Shown: piece by piece, positions 25,054 to 40,232 of the stretch
Numbering within the stretch: position 1 is the stretch's first letter
Layout: every line of letters starts with the position of its first letter
Assembly: GCA_023101725.1 (NCBI GenBank)
Contig: JALJCO010010453.1
Location: 530,501-594,500, forward strand
Direction: 5' to 3'
Origin: Atherinomorus stipes
Lineage: Eukaryota > Chordata > Actinopteri > Atheriniformes > Atherinidae
DNA: 64,000 bases
Made by a program: the position numbers and the translations under genes
The notes under the pieces: generated by a model
Seen by the model: only the letters and a program-made list of their open reading frames with translations
Databases searched by the model: none
What the model was told of the DNA's origin: nothing

Positions 25054-28000
25054 CTACATCCTTATGCTTGAACCAGTGTCTGTCACCTTTGTCTAATACC
25101 AAAGTGGGATAGGAGACAATGTTTATGCCTCTTTTGTTAAGGCTCTTTTTAGTTCAGCGAAGCGTGAAGCTGAAGGTTGAGGGTTGTTTTTTTTCTCAAA
25201 CTTTTCTCTTAATTCTCTCACAGCAGTGGATAGAATAGGTTACATACTTATTCTGTGGGAGCAAAGTTTTCTCACCGACTCCTGAAAGAGGAAAAACTTT
25301 TGGTAAACATCACAGTTTTTCTTTCTTTCTTTTATTACTCTAGCAATAAGTATGTTTTATTGCTACCTGGAGTGAGATAATGTTTTTGATCAGTTCAATG
25401 ACTCAACAATTACTCTGCCAGGTGTTGAGGTTTCTGGTGCCCAAAACTCAATTTCCAGACTGGACTCTGCCTTCTGAAGCCTACGCACATTTTTAGCATT
25501 TTTAACAGTAGCCATGGCCATAATCCTATAGGATGGAAGAAGTGAGATAGAAAAAAACATTAGTCACCAGCAGAAAATGGTTCCAGGATCCCCCCTGCAA
25601 GGTCTAATCTAGTTGATTTTTATTTAAATGTTTTTTTAAGTGCTACATGTGTTTTGATGCATCCATTCTTTATCAGTTCTGTTTAAAAGGTTCAAATGGC
25701 TCCAGTGCCCTGCAGAAAAGTACAATTATGAATTCAGTCAAGTAATAGAAGAAGTTAAGAGCAGGAATTTCCTGCAGTGAAAGCAAATAAAGTATTGTCA
25801 CTTCAGTTTGACTAATAGAGGTTTTTCCTTTTAAACTTTGTGCTTGCTATACTGAAACTGCAAAGTTTCAGTCACAAACGCTGAAAATTTGTATTTGTCT
25901 CTTGTCTGGGCTCAGAATGAGTAAACAAAAGTAATCAAATCAAAATCATGCCTGTATTTACTGTAAAAGCGCATGCAAGAGTGAGATGGACATCTGTTAA
26001 GTGTGTTTAGATTGCTCAAATCTATTTGCACATATGAGAACAAGACAGAAAAGAAGAAAAGATCGTTGTTATTGTGCAGGAAATGCCAGAAGCCAGAGGA
26101 CAATGAGAAAAGTCTTTGATGAAGCGAAGACAATGGCAACTGCCTGTTTGTTAGTTGGTTCAACCTCACAGAAGCACAGCAGCATAAAATCTTTTTTTTT
26201 TTTTTAAAGTTAATCTGTTAATGAGAAAGCGTGGAGCTACCAGTGTGCCATGTCATTCCACAGGCAGCAGGTGATGCGATGCTCACTATGGCTGTCTGTT
26301 TGCAGGAGAGTACATGAGTGCATCTGGAAAATGCCACCTGTGCGATATTACCTGTCTGCAATGCAGGGGCTCACAGAGCGAGGATTGCACCAGCTGCCCA
26401 GAATCAAGGTGACAACCACTGACATGCAAACATGACACCCCCCCAACACCAGCCCTAATCTCTATCAGAATGGAAGTATTTCCTTATTTTCTTGACAAGA
26501 TGTATACAGTAAAATAAGAAAGTAAAAAAACATGAGTGACTTACAGTAAGTAATACAGTGGGACGAATTGAGACGGAATACGCCTGTCTATATAGAAGCT
26601 GACTGTCTCTTTCTGAATAAAAAACCAAGCTCATAGGTTGAAAACATTCTCGTAGACATACAAGAACTTAAAATGTCAGCACAGATCTGAGAAAGGATGC
26701 AAAACAATTTCTCAGGTGTTTTAAAACGGATGTCATCGGTCTGCTCCTAAGTAACCTGGGACAAATATCTGTGGCCAGACAGGCATCAGGCCAATGGTCA
26801 CTTACGAGATCTTTTTGTTGAGACTAAACAAACCCCACTAAATTTTTGTAATACTGCAGAGGTAGAAGCTATTTTTCATTAGAGCTTGTGACAACCTGCT
26901 GCTGATTTGCCAAAAGGCATCTGGATCATTCTTAGACCATGAGAAGCAAAATCCACTAATCTGATGAACCAAAGATAAACTTATTGGGAGCAATTCCCAG
27001 CAGTGTATCATGAATACAAAGGAGTTTGGTGATAAAGGGGCTTATATGAGAGAAGAATGATTTCAGTTTATACTTTATTTAACAGGAAACCACTGAAGAG
27101 AAGCCAAAATTTGAGAAATATGATCTCGTCTGCATTCTTGACAGTAACCTTCCAGCAGCATTTCAGATCAGCTGGAGGCTTTTCAGAATGTTTTGAGCAA
27201 CTCCATTATGAGGAATTGTAAAGGTTTCATTTTGAGGTAGCAAATGTGTGGGCTAGTTTTTCTGCATAGGTGATAAAAGGTTTTCCCAGGAATCTGTATT
27301 GTTCATAATAAATGAGTCAAAGGTTCCATATAGTATTACTGGAAGCCAGGGTAATATCATCCAGAGTGATGAAGCAAGATGACATCTTGAGTCACTGAAG
27401 CCCAAAGACAGCAATGTTAATCATACCTAAATCTAGAGGCAGAAAAATCAGCCATCCAGGCTTTGATATGTCTTTAAGAGATAAAGCTAGGGGGAAGATT
27501 TACATTTCAACACTGCAACAACCTGAACCATCTGACTAACTTTGCAAGTTCCCACCTGCAGGCTCTTTGATGAAGGACAGTGTGTTTTCCACTGTAAGGC
27601 TGGTCGTTATGCTATGGACGGGCAATGCCAGCTCTGTCACCACACCTGCCAGGCATGTGCTGACGAGGGACCTGACAACTGCACCAGCTGTGACACAGGT
27701 ACACCAAACCTGGCACCAGTTGGGGTGGAAATCCCCCCCCAACTCATGAAGCACGACTGCTTAGGATATCTGAACTGACTCGGATAGCATTTTCAGGTCC
27801 GCTGGCGTTCACTTAAAAATCCATTTATATAGCTTTGACTGCAATTAAGTAAAATTGTGCTTCTGGATCAAGCTAAGGCTCATTACTGTCAGACACCACC
27901 ACTCAATCTTCTGAAAGTAAATGGATCAAATTAAGCAGTAATTCAGCTGTGACCTGTTGATAGATGTGTTGGGAAAAAAAGGAATCAGTCATTTGTGTTG

Positions 28001-31000
28001 CATCATGATGTAGTGATGATTGAATGTCTCCTGGGATTTTAGCTCAGTTACAGAGCAATCTGTGTCATATTTGATGACCTCTTTTATTCTTCAAAGGAAG
28101 AAACACTGGTAAGTTTTGTGCTCTTATGATCCTGTTATCCAAAGTTCAGAGGAATATCTCTTTTACATCATACTATGATAAAACACTGACATCATGACAA
28201 GATAACAGCTGAAGAAACTGCAGGCAGTATTGTGGCTGTCAGAATGAGTATATTTACACTTGGGAGATACTGTTACACACCTACACACACCTTTGGAGAT
28301 ACTAGACAGCCAAGAGAAAATTAAGACCAGATTTCCCCTTCACACACACACACACGGACACACACTCTCAATTAGCTGGAAAGTTTGTCAAACTCTGTTT
28401 GCAAATGTGGTTCCATTTAATTGCAGTTCTGTCTGAAGCTCAATGAGACATAACAATAATAACGTGGAGAGACCCTCTATCTGTCTCTCACTGTCATTTC
28501 TCTCTCAAAACAACTTATCTTATCTTACCCAGTCTCTCTCTCTCACACACACACACACATACATAGGGTACTGCTACATACTGAGCTGACAATTGGTAAT
28601 TTTAACCTTTTGATAGCAATGCTATGCTCTCCTGATGCCACTCAAAGAGAAAAAGTGAAGATGGAAGCGTAGCAGGGACTCCACAGAGATGAAACGACAA
28701 TAAAAGCAACGGTAAATCAAAAGGATATTAATGTGTCAAAATACTGGCACACAGATCCAGGCAGGTATGAAATTAAAGTCACACAGATTATTATAGACCT
28801 TTTTGTTTAATGTCTGTGGAAACAAAAATGCACATGAAGGTCTGAATTTAATCAGAAACCAAACCTCCAGCTGTGAAGTGAAACCCCTGAAAAGAAGTTT
28901 GTGTAATTAAATATTTTATTTGGCAAAAGTGCATATCTTGGTTTAAGCCATATCCTCTTTTATTGAATTTCCACTATGCATTGAAAAGTTTTCTCAAATT
29001 AAGCAACCATGCAACGTGAGAACACAGCTTGAATTTGATTATCAAAATTCAAAAAGTCCTTTCTTTGTTACTGACACAAAGACCTTGAACTAAGTCAAAT
29101 AAAAAGACAGAAAAAAGTGTTTTTTGACTATTTAAAAGTATCAAAGGGCTCAAAATATCACAGTTTTTTACAATGAGAAATGGAATCTTTGTTTTGCCAA
29201 CACACAAGAATTTGACCTCTGCTTTTAACACATCAAAAATCCCGAGTACAACATGATGTTCTGAATGTCTCTATGGGCTTTCACACATTTATTTATTGTA
29301 TGTTTTATGGCATCTCTTCTCTATGTGTTGGACATAGTGCATGTATGAACACTGTATTTGCAACTGTACACACGAGCCAGATATTCTAGCAGTTGACCAC
29401 CCAGACAGAGGCTTTCATAAACCTGTTTGGTGTTAAGCCTCATGTATGAGTTTCTGTCTGCATACCTGTGTTGTGCATCAGCACTCACTTCTCTTCACTT
29501 CAAAGCTCTCTTTTCTAATTTGTTTTTCCACTCAGATAGGTTTGGTGTGACCAGATACCTCTTTCAGAGTCAGTGTCGAGAAGCCTGTCCTGAGGGGTTC
29601 TTCCACTCTGCAAAGATGCGGTGTGAACCCTGTCCTGAAGAATGCATCATTTGTGCTGCTGCTGATCATTGTCTCCACTGCGGGCCAGGGCATAAACTCA
29701 GAAATGGCCATTGCTTCCCACTGGAGTGCAGCAAAGGTGAGGATTGCTGCACAAGTTACAAGGTTATTTATTGATGGTGACGTTTTCTAACTCTGCAGCA
29801 GCAATGCTGATGGATAGTTTCAACAGAGGTCACCTGATAGACAAATACACATGAATAACAATAACTGCATTTTGTTTCTAGGTGTCAGTTTTATTCTTCA
29901 ACAAATGCAACGCTCTCAGTCGGTCCAAAATGTTATTGAACCTAGAACTTTAACATATTTCTTTAACAAAAAAGTGAATTTTATTTTTCTCATCTTTGAA
30001 AGAAAAATCAACTGTTTTTGCTAAAATGAGAAAAACTGAGATGTTTGAATTGAAGCGATTGTTCCCAAATTGTCACCAAATGGTCCACTAGTTCCTCTCC
30101 TCAATACTCAGTGATTGTGAGTGTATTTTGTTTTGTTTCTTTTTTAATAACCACCAACAGATGTTTTGGAAAGTATTACATTCTCAGTAGGGTGAAGACC
30201 ATGTCAATCTTTTTTTCCTTTAAAATCTGAGCATCAAAACAAAAACATCAAAATTTTAGCCACTGTATTCCATAGTGTCTATTGTTTTTGATAAACAATT
30301 CATGAAACAAAACAACTTAGATAGTTACACATGCCTTAATTCTGTCTGGTCTGGACATGTTCTTGCTTCTTCTTTCTGTTCTTAATTATTATTTTTATCC
30401 GCATAGAGACTGTGAACAATGAGCACATTGCACTTTATCTCACAAACGCGAGCCAAAGGAGGACACAGAGTTTGACTGCTTTGAGTGACAGATTCTGTTG
30501 ACATATTTTAGATAAAGTGGAAATGTTAGACAAAGGAAGCAAAAAGGCTTTAGACTGGGGGATAAAACCAAATTTCATTTGGTCTTTTGGGGCAGGCAAC
30601 TCTCTCAATGTCCAACAAATAACATTTTTAAATCTGTAGCAGAAGTCTGGAAATGTGTAGGGAAACAGGTTCTGGACCTTAACAACAGGAAGGTGTTTAT
30701 TTTCTTGTCTGATATAAAAACCTGTTTAACAGTCTTCCTTATTGTATGTTGTTTCATGATGCACCATCATGGTGACAGGCCTGGACTGCAGGCCAAGTCA
30801 TGCTGTTGTAGTACATGAAATATGTAGTTTAACAATGTCTTGCTGAAGTATGCAAGACTTTTCATGAAAATGATGTCACTTGGGTTTAAGAGTATTAATT
30901 GCTCTTAACCTGTATTTGTTGATTGCACGGTGAACTGAGTCGAGCTCAACATCTAATATTAACATTCAGCTAATCATCTGTTACACAGAGAGATCTTGCT

Positions 31001-31497
31001 AGATTCTCTAAATCTTTTGCTATTATGTGCTACAGATGAAGAATTACTTAAATTCTTTGCAATTATATATTGAGGAATGTTGTAAATTTGATCCATATTT
31101 TGCTGACACAGTTTCATAGATGGCTGAACATCTGTTAATCCTTATTTCTGAGTGACTCTGCTTCTCAAAGGTACTTGTTTTATACTTTTTAATCTGTTAT
31201 CTACAGCATGTACCTCCTGCTGTTTCTGTTAGTGATGCTTAAATTATTAATGTTTTATTGCCTAAACTTTACTTTGGATGAGTTGCTTCCATCAAATTTA
31301 AGATGAGCTGATGCAGGGTTTAGCATGAAATAGTTAAATATCCTACTTTTTTTAAACATTTGATTTATTTTCTATGTTCCTCAGTAAACAAAATATTGGT
31401 TTATGACATTTGGATTTGTATTGTTTTTATTTGCATTTTTCACAGTATCTGAAAGATAACAAAACTGCAAACTTCAAAAGAAGATGTAGATATAGTA

Positions 31498-31537
<40 letters not shown>

Positions 31538-34500
31538 GTATGAATACACTTAACGTTTAACAAATGGGAAAATCAGCATTAAGAAGTTAACTTTCACTTC
31601 AGGACTTTTCACAGAACAGGGAACATGTCTTGTCTTCTTTCCCTGTCTTGTCACTCATCAGTGGTTTTATATTTCATCAGGTGAGATTTCAGATGCGGAG
31701 GATGAGGACTGTCTCCCCTGTGATGAAGGCTGTGAGAAATGTAAACACAGTAAGTGGATGTTTCTTACTTCAATGCTTTCTTGATCAACCACACAGCAGA
31801 AACAAAACTAATTTCACCCAAACTTCAGAAATGGGATCAATCACATGGCACACCACCATCAATAAACTTAGCCTTGTTTTCGCTGGCTGGATACATCCAG
31901 GAAAGTATAAAGGATTTACTGTACTAAATGTGTTTTACGGTGTAGTTGTTATGTGATGATGTTGCCACAGATTGTTGTTGCATCTCATGGATTGTTGAAT
32001 ACTTTGTTACTGCACAGAAATACGTGAACTTGAGCTGAGTTTAGTTATGAAAATGTAAGTTTGTTCTGTAACTGATAAAGGTTGTATTGTAGTAAAACTA
32101 GATTTGGCATTGCTTTCTCTCACATATTGTGAAATTTTAGTAAACCACACAACACAACCCCACCTTTACAGTAAATCTGATCCCTTGTGCTCTCCTAACT
32201 CACCATCTTAGTAGTCACTGAGCCACATAAAGACGAAAGGACTTCCTTCTCTCAGAGATGATTATCACATACCAATGAAAGTTGTTATTGTGAAGTGAAC
32301 TAGTCTGAGGTGGAGATAGGCTGTTATTATGTCATTATGCTTTCTGGCTGGAGGATCTTCCCTCAGTCTTGCTCAGAGCACAGCCTTCCTGCCACCCAGC
32401 CACAATTCTGCACACTAAACAAGTCAGTCAGCAGATGAGAGATTTAAGATGATTGGCACTCTGATGTGATGCTTCAGGCTAAACTGAGGATGAAACAGTG
32501 GGTGTCTGAGGCTAGCGTCTGATATGCATGTGTGCATGCTTATACTAGGTTTTAACCGTGTGATTGTAAGCTTATGTCTGGAAAAATTTGCAGGGTTCTA
32601 GGTTGTTACGGTCCATCCACACCCTTTCTGTTGGAGTGTATTAGGATATAGGTGTAAGTCTTAAACAGGGTTAGGGCTTGAGATAATTCAGGATTAAGAC
32701 ACACTCTAGTAAATAACTGAACAGACTTTTTATTTGTTCCAAAGGGAATGAGCAAAAGCATCTATCAAAATGTTCTGAAATCATTGCATTTGCACTGTAT
32801 GATTTTTCTTTCTTTCTTTTTTTTTGGGTGGCTGCAAAAAGTTATTAAATTGTCTGTTTTGTGAGTTTATCAGCTGTTGTGTGAGATCTTATCGGTGAAT
32901 TCCCCCGTCTGACAATCTATGATGAAATGCAGCAGCTTCTTGTGGGTCCTATCATTTCCATCAAATTAATTTCAACCCTTCTTTTAAGTCATCAGCAGTT
33001 GTTCAGTCTTTAATCCTCCAAGCACATTTAATTCTTTTTCAGCTAGAGGTTGGAAAATATTCTATAACTGGATTAGTCATGTTGCTGTTTCTGTGTGTAA
33101 TTCCAGGAATAGCATTGATCTACATGTCTCGTGCAGCCCAATGATAAGACCTTTCTCAAGCTGGTGAAACTACCCTAGGATGTCTTAATACATGGAATTA
33201 AAGATCGTGTCCTGGTCTGCTCTTGCTTGGTACATCCGTCATGTGACCATGACGAATTCAAATGAAAAATCTGAATCCTGAACCCGTGAGGAGAGCCAGC
33301 AGCTCTGTTGGGAGCATTTTCCTATCATTTGGGTCCAGCATTGCCTTTAAAATGAAAAGTCTTTAAGTTTGAAGGTGTTCAGTTATCACCTTGTCCTGTG
33401 GCTAACCAATTTCCCCTTTTTTAAAGAGGTCTCCAGGACAACAGTACCTCCATCCATAGGGTAAAAGAAGTCTCTGTATGGTTAGATGAGAGTGAAAAGG
33501 ATGCGAATCACATACTGTGGTCTCTAAAATCACAAAGTCCAAACCTAGCTTTGTACCTGTGGGAGATTTTGGACTCACGTGAAACAGCACTCCACCACCA
33601 TGAAAACACCATTTGTAGTAATATCTTTTGGAAGAATGGTATTTCAGCCCTCCAGCAGAGTTCCACAGACTTGCAGGATAAATGCCAAGTAAAAATGAAG
33701 CTGTTCTGGCTGCATGTGGAGGCCCAGCACCTTCCTGACACACTTGGTGTTGTTTTTTCCTTTAATTTGTCACTCATCTCAATTACCTCTTCTTAGGAAA
33801 AAAGTATCATTGAGGAGTGTTGCTACATTCACACATTACACATGCATTTTGATTTGTTTACACTTTTAAATACTATCTAATACTGATCTCTCTGAGTGAT
33901 TGGCCCTTGATAAAAGCAGTACTAGCATTGCTTCTTTAATTTGGAGCTTAATTGCTGCAGCTCAGGGGCTGTTAAGCTCATGCAATTTTTCATTTGAGAC
34001 AGTAGAGCTCATTTCTGTGCTTGCTTTGAGTCTTTATATAACCACCCCCACCACCCAATACCAACAACATAATTTCTTGAGGATTTCTCAGTAAGCACAA
34101 CACTGGATGTCAGTTTATCTGGTCACTTTTTTAAACTGGTCACTTTTAAGCTTGATCGTGTGCATATTTGCATATCCTGTATGCTTGTATGATATTTAAC
34201 TTGTGATTGCATGTATACTTTAAATATGCAAGTGCTTGCACATTCCACAAGTGAATACTTCAGGATGTGTACTGTATGCCAGCTGAAATCCCCCCTCCTC
34301 CGACTTGCACAGTTAATATTTATGCGGGCGCTATTTTCTCACACATGGACACGGCCTGGAGGCATGATTTCCGGCTCCTCTCTCGTGCTCTCTTCTTCGA
34401 TGCCTCTGTCCCTCCCACCTTTCCTTCTGGTCTCTCTCTGTGAGTAATTGCTTTCACAGGTAGCGGCTTGTCGACTGCATTGAAGCGCAAACTAGTGCAG

Positions 34501-37500
34501 TGTTAACTTGTGGGTGCTGGAAGGAGACAGCAAGAGGAATGGGGTGTGGGGGTCGATGGAGGCTTTTCTGGAGAGGATGAATGTCCCAAGGGAAAGTCTG
34601 CAGAGGCGTCTTTTTAAGCCATCCTTTACCTCCTTTTCTTCCTGTCTGGTTCTTTATTTCTTTTCCTCTTGCCACGCTGCTTGCTCTCTGTGTCCTTGGA
34701 GATGTTTTGACATTGTTGGACAAAGGGATGACAGCGTGGCTCTTCCTGAGTTACCAGTTGGATGGTTTTGATTGACAGTGGGAATTAATTAGTTTGAAGG
34801 AAAATTACCTTCATCCTTCAGTGTGTTTATAAAAACAGCCACACATTCACCTTATTTACTTATTAGTATCCACTGTGATGTTAATTTGGACTATAATAAA
34901 GAAATAAATGCAATAAATTGTTTAATCAGGCACTCACATTAGACTTGATTTTGTTTTGTGCAAAAGTAAGCCTGCAATTTGAGCAAAATGTACAGCCCAC
35001 ACAGGAGACAACAATTGCAACATCACACCTGTTTTAGAGAAGAGAGGCTTCCAGATACAAACAGAAATGGCCCTAAAGATTCTGACTTAAAATCTCTTTT
35101 AAGGGCCTCTTGCTTTGATTTCTTAGTTCTGCACTGATCACACTCAGCTGATGGTTGATCTAAGCACAGCAATATGTTCTACAATGAACTGAACAAATTT
35201 CATTTGTGTTATTAGAGTGCCACCTGCTGGTAAAATTCTTTTTTGTTTCTTCTCATTTTTTTTTTTTTTTAACAGAGGATTCAAAAGATGAAGAGCAGAA
35301 AACTGTCTGCCTCAAATGTGAAGCTGGCTACTATCAGTAAGTGTCCTCAGATGACAACATTTCTTCTTACACCCTACAATAAGTCTTCATTTTGATGCTT
35401 CTCTGTCCTCTAGGTTAGACACTGACTGTCATCAGTCCTGTCCAGATAGCACCTATGGTGCAAAGGACAGCATGGTGTGTGTTCCATGTGAAAACAAGCA
35501 CTGTGCAATCTGTGACCAGTCCCAGTGCCACTGGTGTGTCGAAGGATTCTATGTAAATGGTAATATTTTAACTGTTCAGTCTAGGTGACACAGTATTCTT
35601 TTGGTATTCTAGATGGGATGGAGCTGCATTCCTTCAGATGTTGTAACTTAACAAGAAAGAGCAATCTGCTTTCAGATAGATTTTTAATGTCTGTAAAGTA
35701 TACCACAGTGAAAGTCTAGACTTATTTAGGAAAGACAAAACATTCTTTTGTATGTGAAAAATGGAGGAATACAGAAGAAATTTTGTGTGTCCAGATGGAG
35801 AGTGTGTGGACCATTGTGAGGAAGGTTTCTTTGAGGATGAAATGAGCCAGGAGTGTGAGCCATGTCACCGCAATTGTCGCACCTGTGGAGGGCCACGATA
35901 TGACGACTGTGACACCTGCGAGGACGGATTCACACTGAGTAATGGGGAGTGCCTAATGGGCAGACAGCTCCCCCCTTGTCCCGAGAAACACTTCAGAAAC
36001 AGTATGGCTCATTCTAGTTACATCTCAGTACCAAATGCCTCTAATGCTTTTTTTTTTAGGCCAAAAAATAAATTTCATCTCTGTAATAACAAATTGAATT
36101 TGTCTTAAACTTTAAACTAACTTTTTATAGCTTCCCTCTCTTCATCACAAACTTGGAAATCCTGCTGTTCATGTCTGCATGTGGCCGTTAAATTTTCATC
36201 TGCTGCTACAATGCTGCTTTTTTAATCTCCTCCCATATGCTTTCCTGTCATTTCTTATCAGCTTTTTATGTCTTTTTTCACTGTTTGTCCTGCTTCCTGT
36301 TTTTTTTTTTTTTTTTTTTTTTTTTTTGTCATCAGGTCAAAATGAATGTGAGCTATGCCACCCTTCCTGTACGACATGCTCTGATGCAGGGAAGGAGGAC
36401 TGCAGAAGCTGCCACACAGGTACGCTTACAGTGCGAGTTGGAAACAAGGAAGTGTTGAGTCTTGTCATACTTTAATTCCATCATTATTAGATTCCATCAG
36501 ACCACACATGCTTTCATCAGGTGGCACTGTGACTGCAATAAAGGTTGCATGTTAGGACGTGCTTTGTGGAACAACAAGAAATAAACAGTGTGTACAGTTT
36601 GCCTACACACTGCCAACAAGATGTTGTCTGCTGACGACGTGTTTATCCTGTTCTAATAAAAACAAATATCTTGTTTTCATTTATTTTTGCACATCAGTAA
36701 ACATTGCTGTAAATGTACCAGTCAGCCAAATGGCTGTTTTTTCATCTCCAGCATCGGTGGTGTGATTAAATTAATTTTTTTTTCTTCAGGCAAATTTTTG
36801 ACAATTCATCAGACTTGTGTGTCTCACTGTCCATCTGGGATGTTTGGTAACGTGACATCTGGTAAGTGTGAGGAGTGCTTGACTGGGTGCGTCACATGCC
36901 AGGACGCCAAAATCTGTCAGCGCTGTCGGCCGGGACTTTATCTGCAACACGGAAACTGTGTGCTGGAATGTCAGAGGTGCTTTTCCTGTTTGTCTCACTA
37001 CTCGATTGACAAATAAAGATGCAGCAGCAACTGACACCTCTCTCTTTTATTCAAAGAGGGTTTCCACAAAATGATGAATGCTACCCGTGTGCTCCGGAGT
37101 GTGGATCCTGCAAGGAAAGTCCCTCCCACTGTCTGAGCTGTGAGAAACAGTGGTTTTTGCTGACTAACCACTCCTGCGTGCCACACTGTCCAGAAGGCTT
37201 TTATGTTGACAACACTGACTGCCGTCATTGCCCAGATCAGTGTAGAGAATGCAATCAGGACGGCCTGTGTAAAAGTAAGTGTGCTCAGTGGAACGGTGAA
37301 TGGAAGGATGGAGGATGTAAAGATGATGGGCAGAGATGCTGAGTTGAAATTAGATTTGATTTCAAATTTAAGTAGTTGCAAAGATGGAGAAAATTGAAGG
37401 GGAGGTGTAAAGATAAAACCTTAATTTTGTCAGGATGACAAAAGTTTAAGTTGTGTTATTATTGAGTAATGTATTAAGATGTGTGTACTTTATACATATA

Positions 37501-40163
37501 CAAGTGCAGTGCAGGAGAGGTGATCTGGGACCGCATGAGTCACCCCTAAAATCTGACTGGCCCCCCCAGGCGCCACTCCATTTTACCTGAGTAAACCTCA
37601 AAAGCCAAAGTGTTAGGGAATAACACATTGTGCATGTTGATCTCCAGCAACACTATGTTCTTGATCATAATGCAGCATTCACAGAGCTTCATCTCATCAC
37701 CTGCTTGCAGTATGTGGTTGATATTTGTTCAAACTGTTTACATTAAATCAAGTGGATGTAGGAATGACAAAGCCACCAGATACAACAGCTGTTCAAAGTT
37801 AAATGGTCAACAATGCTGAAGAAACACAGATAAAACTCATTTGGCTCAAAGCAAGGTTCTTGCCATTGTCTATGACAAACAACACACCACAAAACAACAC
37901 ATGTGCTTTATAAATAAATTTGACTTGACTTGACTTGACTATGAAGTATGAATATCATACAGCAGTGATGAACGTCATACAATGCAGGGTCATACTGAAT
38001 TATTATTTTTATACACGCACGCACACACGCACGCGCACATACACCCCTACCCCCCACCCACACGCTAATTTCACTTTACTTTTTTTTTTAAACTTTTTTT
38101 TTTACTTGTCCTGTCCAGCATCATAGCAAGCAGGATGGAAATCTGATTGCTTTATTGTGTTGAACAGTTTTGCTTTACCAAACGGAGCTTTATGAACACA
38201 AGGCTCCACTTGATATGCTGTTTATTCATTTTATTTCTTTAATTAAACATATGTCTATAAAAGCATTCCATACCATACTGCTGGGCTTGACAAGGGAGAA
38301 ATGAAAGTTAACAGAGGTAATGATAGAAAGTGGAACAGAGACAAAGGAGTGAGGAAGAGGAAGAGAGAGAGAGAGAGAGGAGAGAAAACATAAATCCACT
38401 TACACAGTTCACTGGTACATCTGTACAGAAACCCCTAAACAACATTCCAAGGTCTCTGTCGGAAAACAAACAAGCAATCCCCTACAGGAGGACCTGCAGG
38501 TGGCTTAAATATCCCCAGATCATACAAACAAACGCAGAACTACGCAGAGAAGAGGTACAACCTAGTCATCGCAATGGGAAGCAGTGTCACAGTGTCAACA
38601 TGCATAATAAAGGGTGCTCCGTGGTGATACAGTCATGCAGATGCAGCCTCGTCTCTGCTAGGGCTGGGCGATATGGACCAAAAGTCATATCTCGATATAT
38701 TTAGGCTGAATATTGATACACGATATATATCTCGATATTTCTATCACAAAGTGAGAGCAAATATTTTGTTCCAGTCAGAGCCAAATATGACATTACAAGT
38801 AGTTTAATTTAAACAGTCCGGATGAAATAATGCTCAGCTGTTCAAAGAATGATAAAATGTAAACAGAAGTACTGTAAAATACTTTATGTAATAATACTCG
38901 CACATGCAAGTAAGGAACATTACACAGAATTAAATGTAACAAACCCTAGTAAGGTCATTATTTATATAAAAAGACAAAACAAACACACATTGAACTCTAT
39001 ATCTCGATATGGGCGATATGGTCCAATTCCATATCTCATTTGAAAATATATCGATATATTTTTCATATCGATATATCGCCCAGCCCTAGTCTCTGCAAGG
39101 AGGAGGAAGCCCCCAAAGATCAAGACCCAGGCCCCCAGCAGCCACCCAGAGGCCCAGATCCCAGCCACCTCCCCAAAAGAAAAAGACATGCATCCCCCAG
39201 AGGGCGGCAAAAGATGGCCCCAGCCGAAGCCACCTGCGGTCTCAGGGTCCAGGCCCCAGCGGACCAAGACCAGCAGCTGCCCACCCCACCGGGTGCTGGC
39301 CGCCCTCGGGCAGGGACAGCACCGGGCCCAAGGCCCGACCAAGGCGGCCCAACCGAAACCCAGGAGGACCGGACCCCCCAGCACAGGCCAGCCCCCACCC
39401 TGACGCCCCTGCCCCACACACCTGACACCAGGGCGCTACCACTGCCACCACCCCCTTACACCACCACCACACTCACACACACACACTCCCCACCCACACA
39501 CCCCCCAACACCCACATGCACTCCCCCCACACACATGCACCCACCTGCTCCACTCTCCGACTTTACACACCCACACTCACTCCTCCTCCACCCCCAACAC
39601 CCTCCTCCCTCTACCCTCCACACATACCCCCACCTCCTGATACCCTTTAACACCCACATGCACTCCCCCCACACACCTGCACCGACCCCTCCCTCCACCC
39701 CCACACATATGCGGGCAGATGGTTGCATTGCAGGGGCATCCCCCCTGCTGCATGATGACTTTTTGAAATCCATTTATTTAGATGTTCAGGACTACATTTC
39801 AAGAAATAATGAACTCATTACAACTTAACGTCTTATTTATGTGTGTCACCCTTTTCCAAGTCTTTGCTTCTGCTTGGCCTGTCTACTAAAAATTTTCTAG
39901 ACCTGCCCATAGTACATGATTAGGATTTGGTTTTATCTTTTATACACCAGCTTTTTATTCTTAATAAATGGAGAATAAGACTAGATGTTAATTTTACTTG
40001 AAAAATTGAATGAATGTAATGAATGTAAGGTAATGAACATTACCTTGAATATGCTGATAGCAATAAGAATGACCAGTACAGAAATAAATGATTTCCCCTC
40101 CTTAAACCAAACAAAATGAACTGGCTTTTAGTCATTATGTTGCCATCTGCTGAAATCAGCTCA

Positions 40164-40232
<69 letters not shown>

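Larger units (their letters stand above)
22361..26305 (+). other. pcsk5: pcsk5 intron between the PC5A end and exon w11
   Basis: Holds CA repeats (22421-22450, 25014-25051), a TA run (23010-23028) and a Tc1-style MITE (23239-23660). No further exon was found. Confidence 0.7.

Noticed and set aside
39040..39828. 262-codon Pro/His/Thr-rich frame
   Set aside because: Open because the tract is nearly G-free and C-rich, starts inside the hAT element, and shows no domain; treated as composition artefact.
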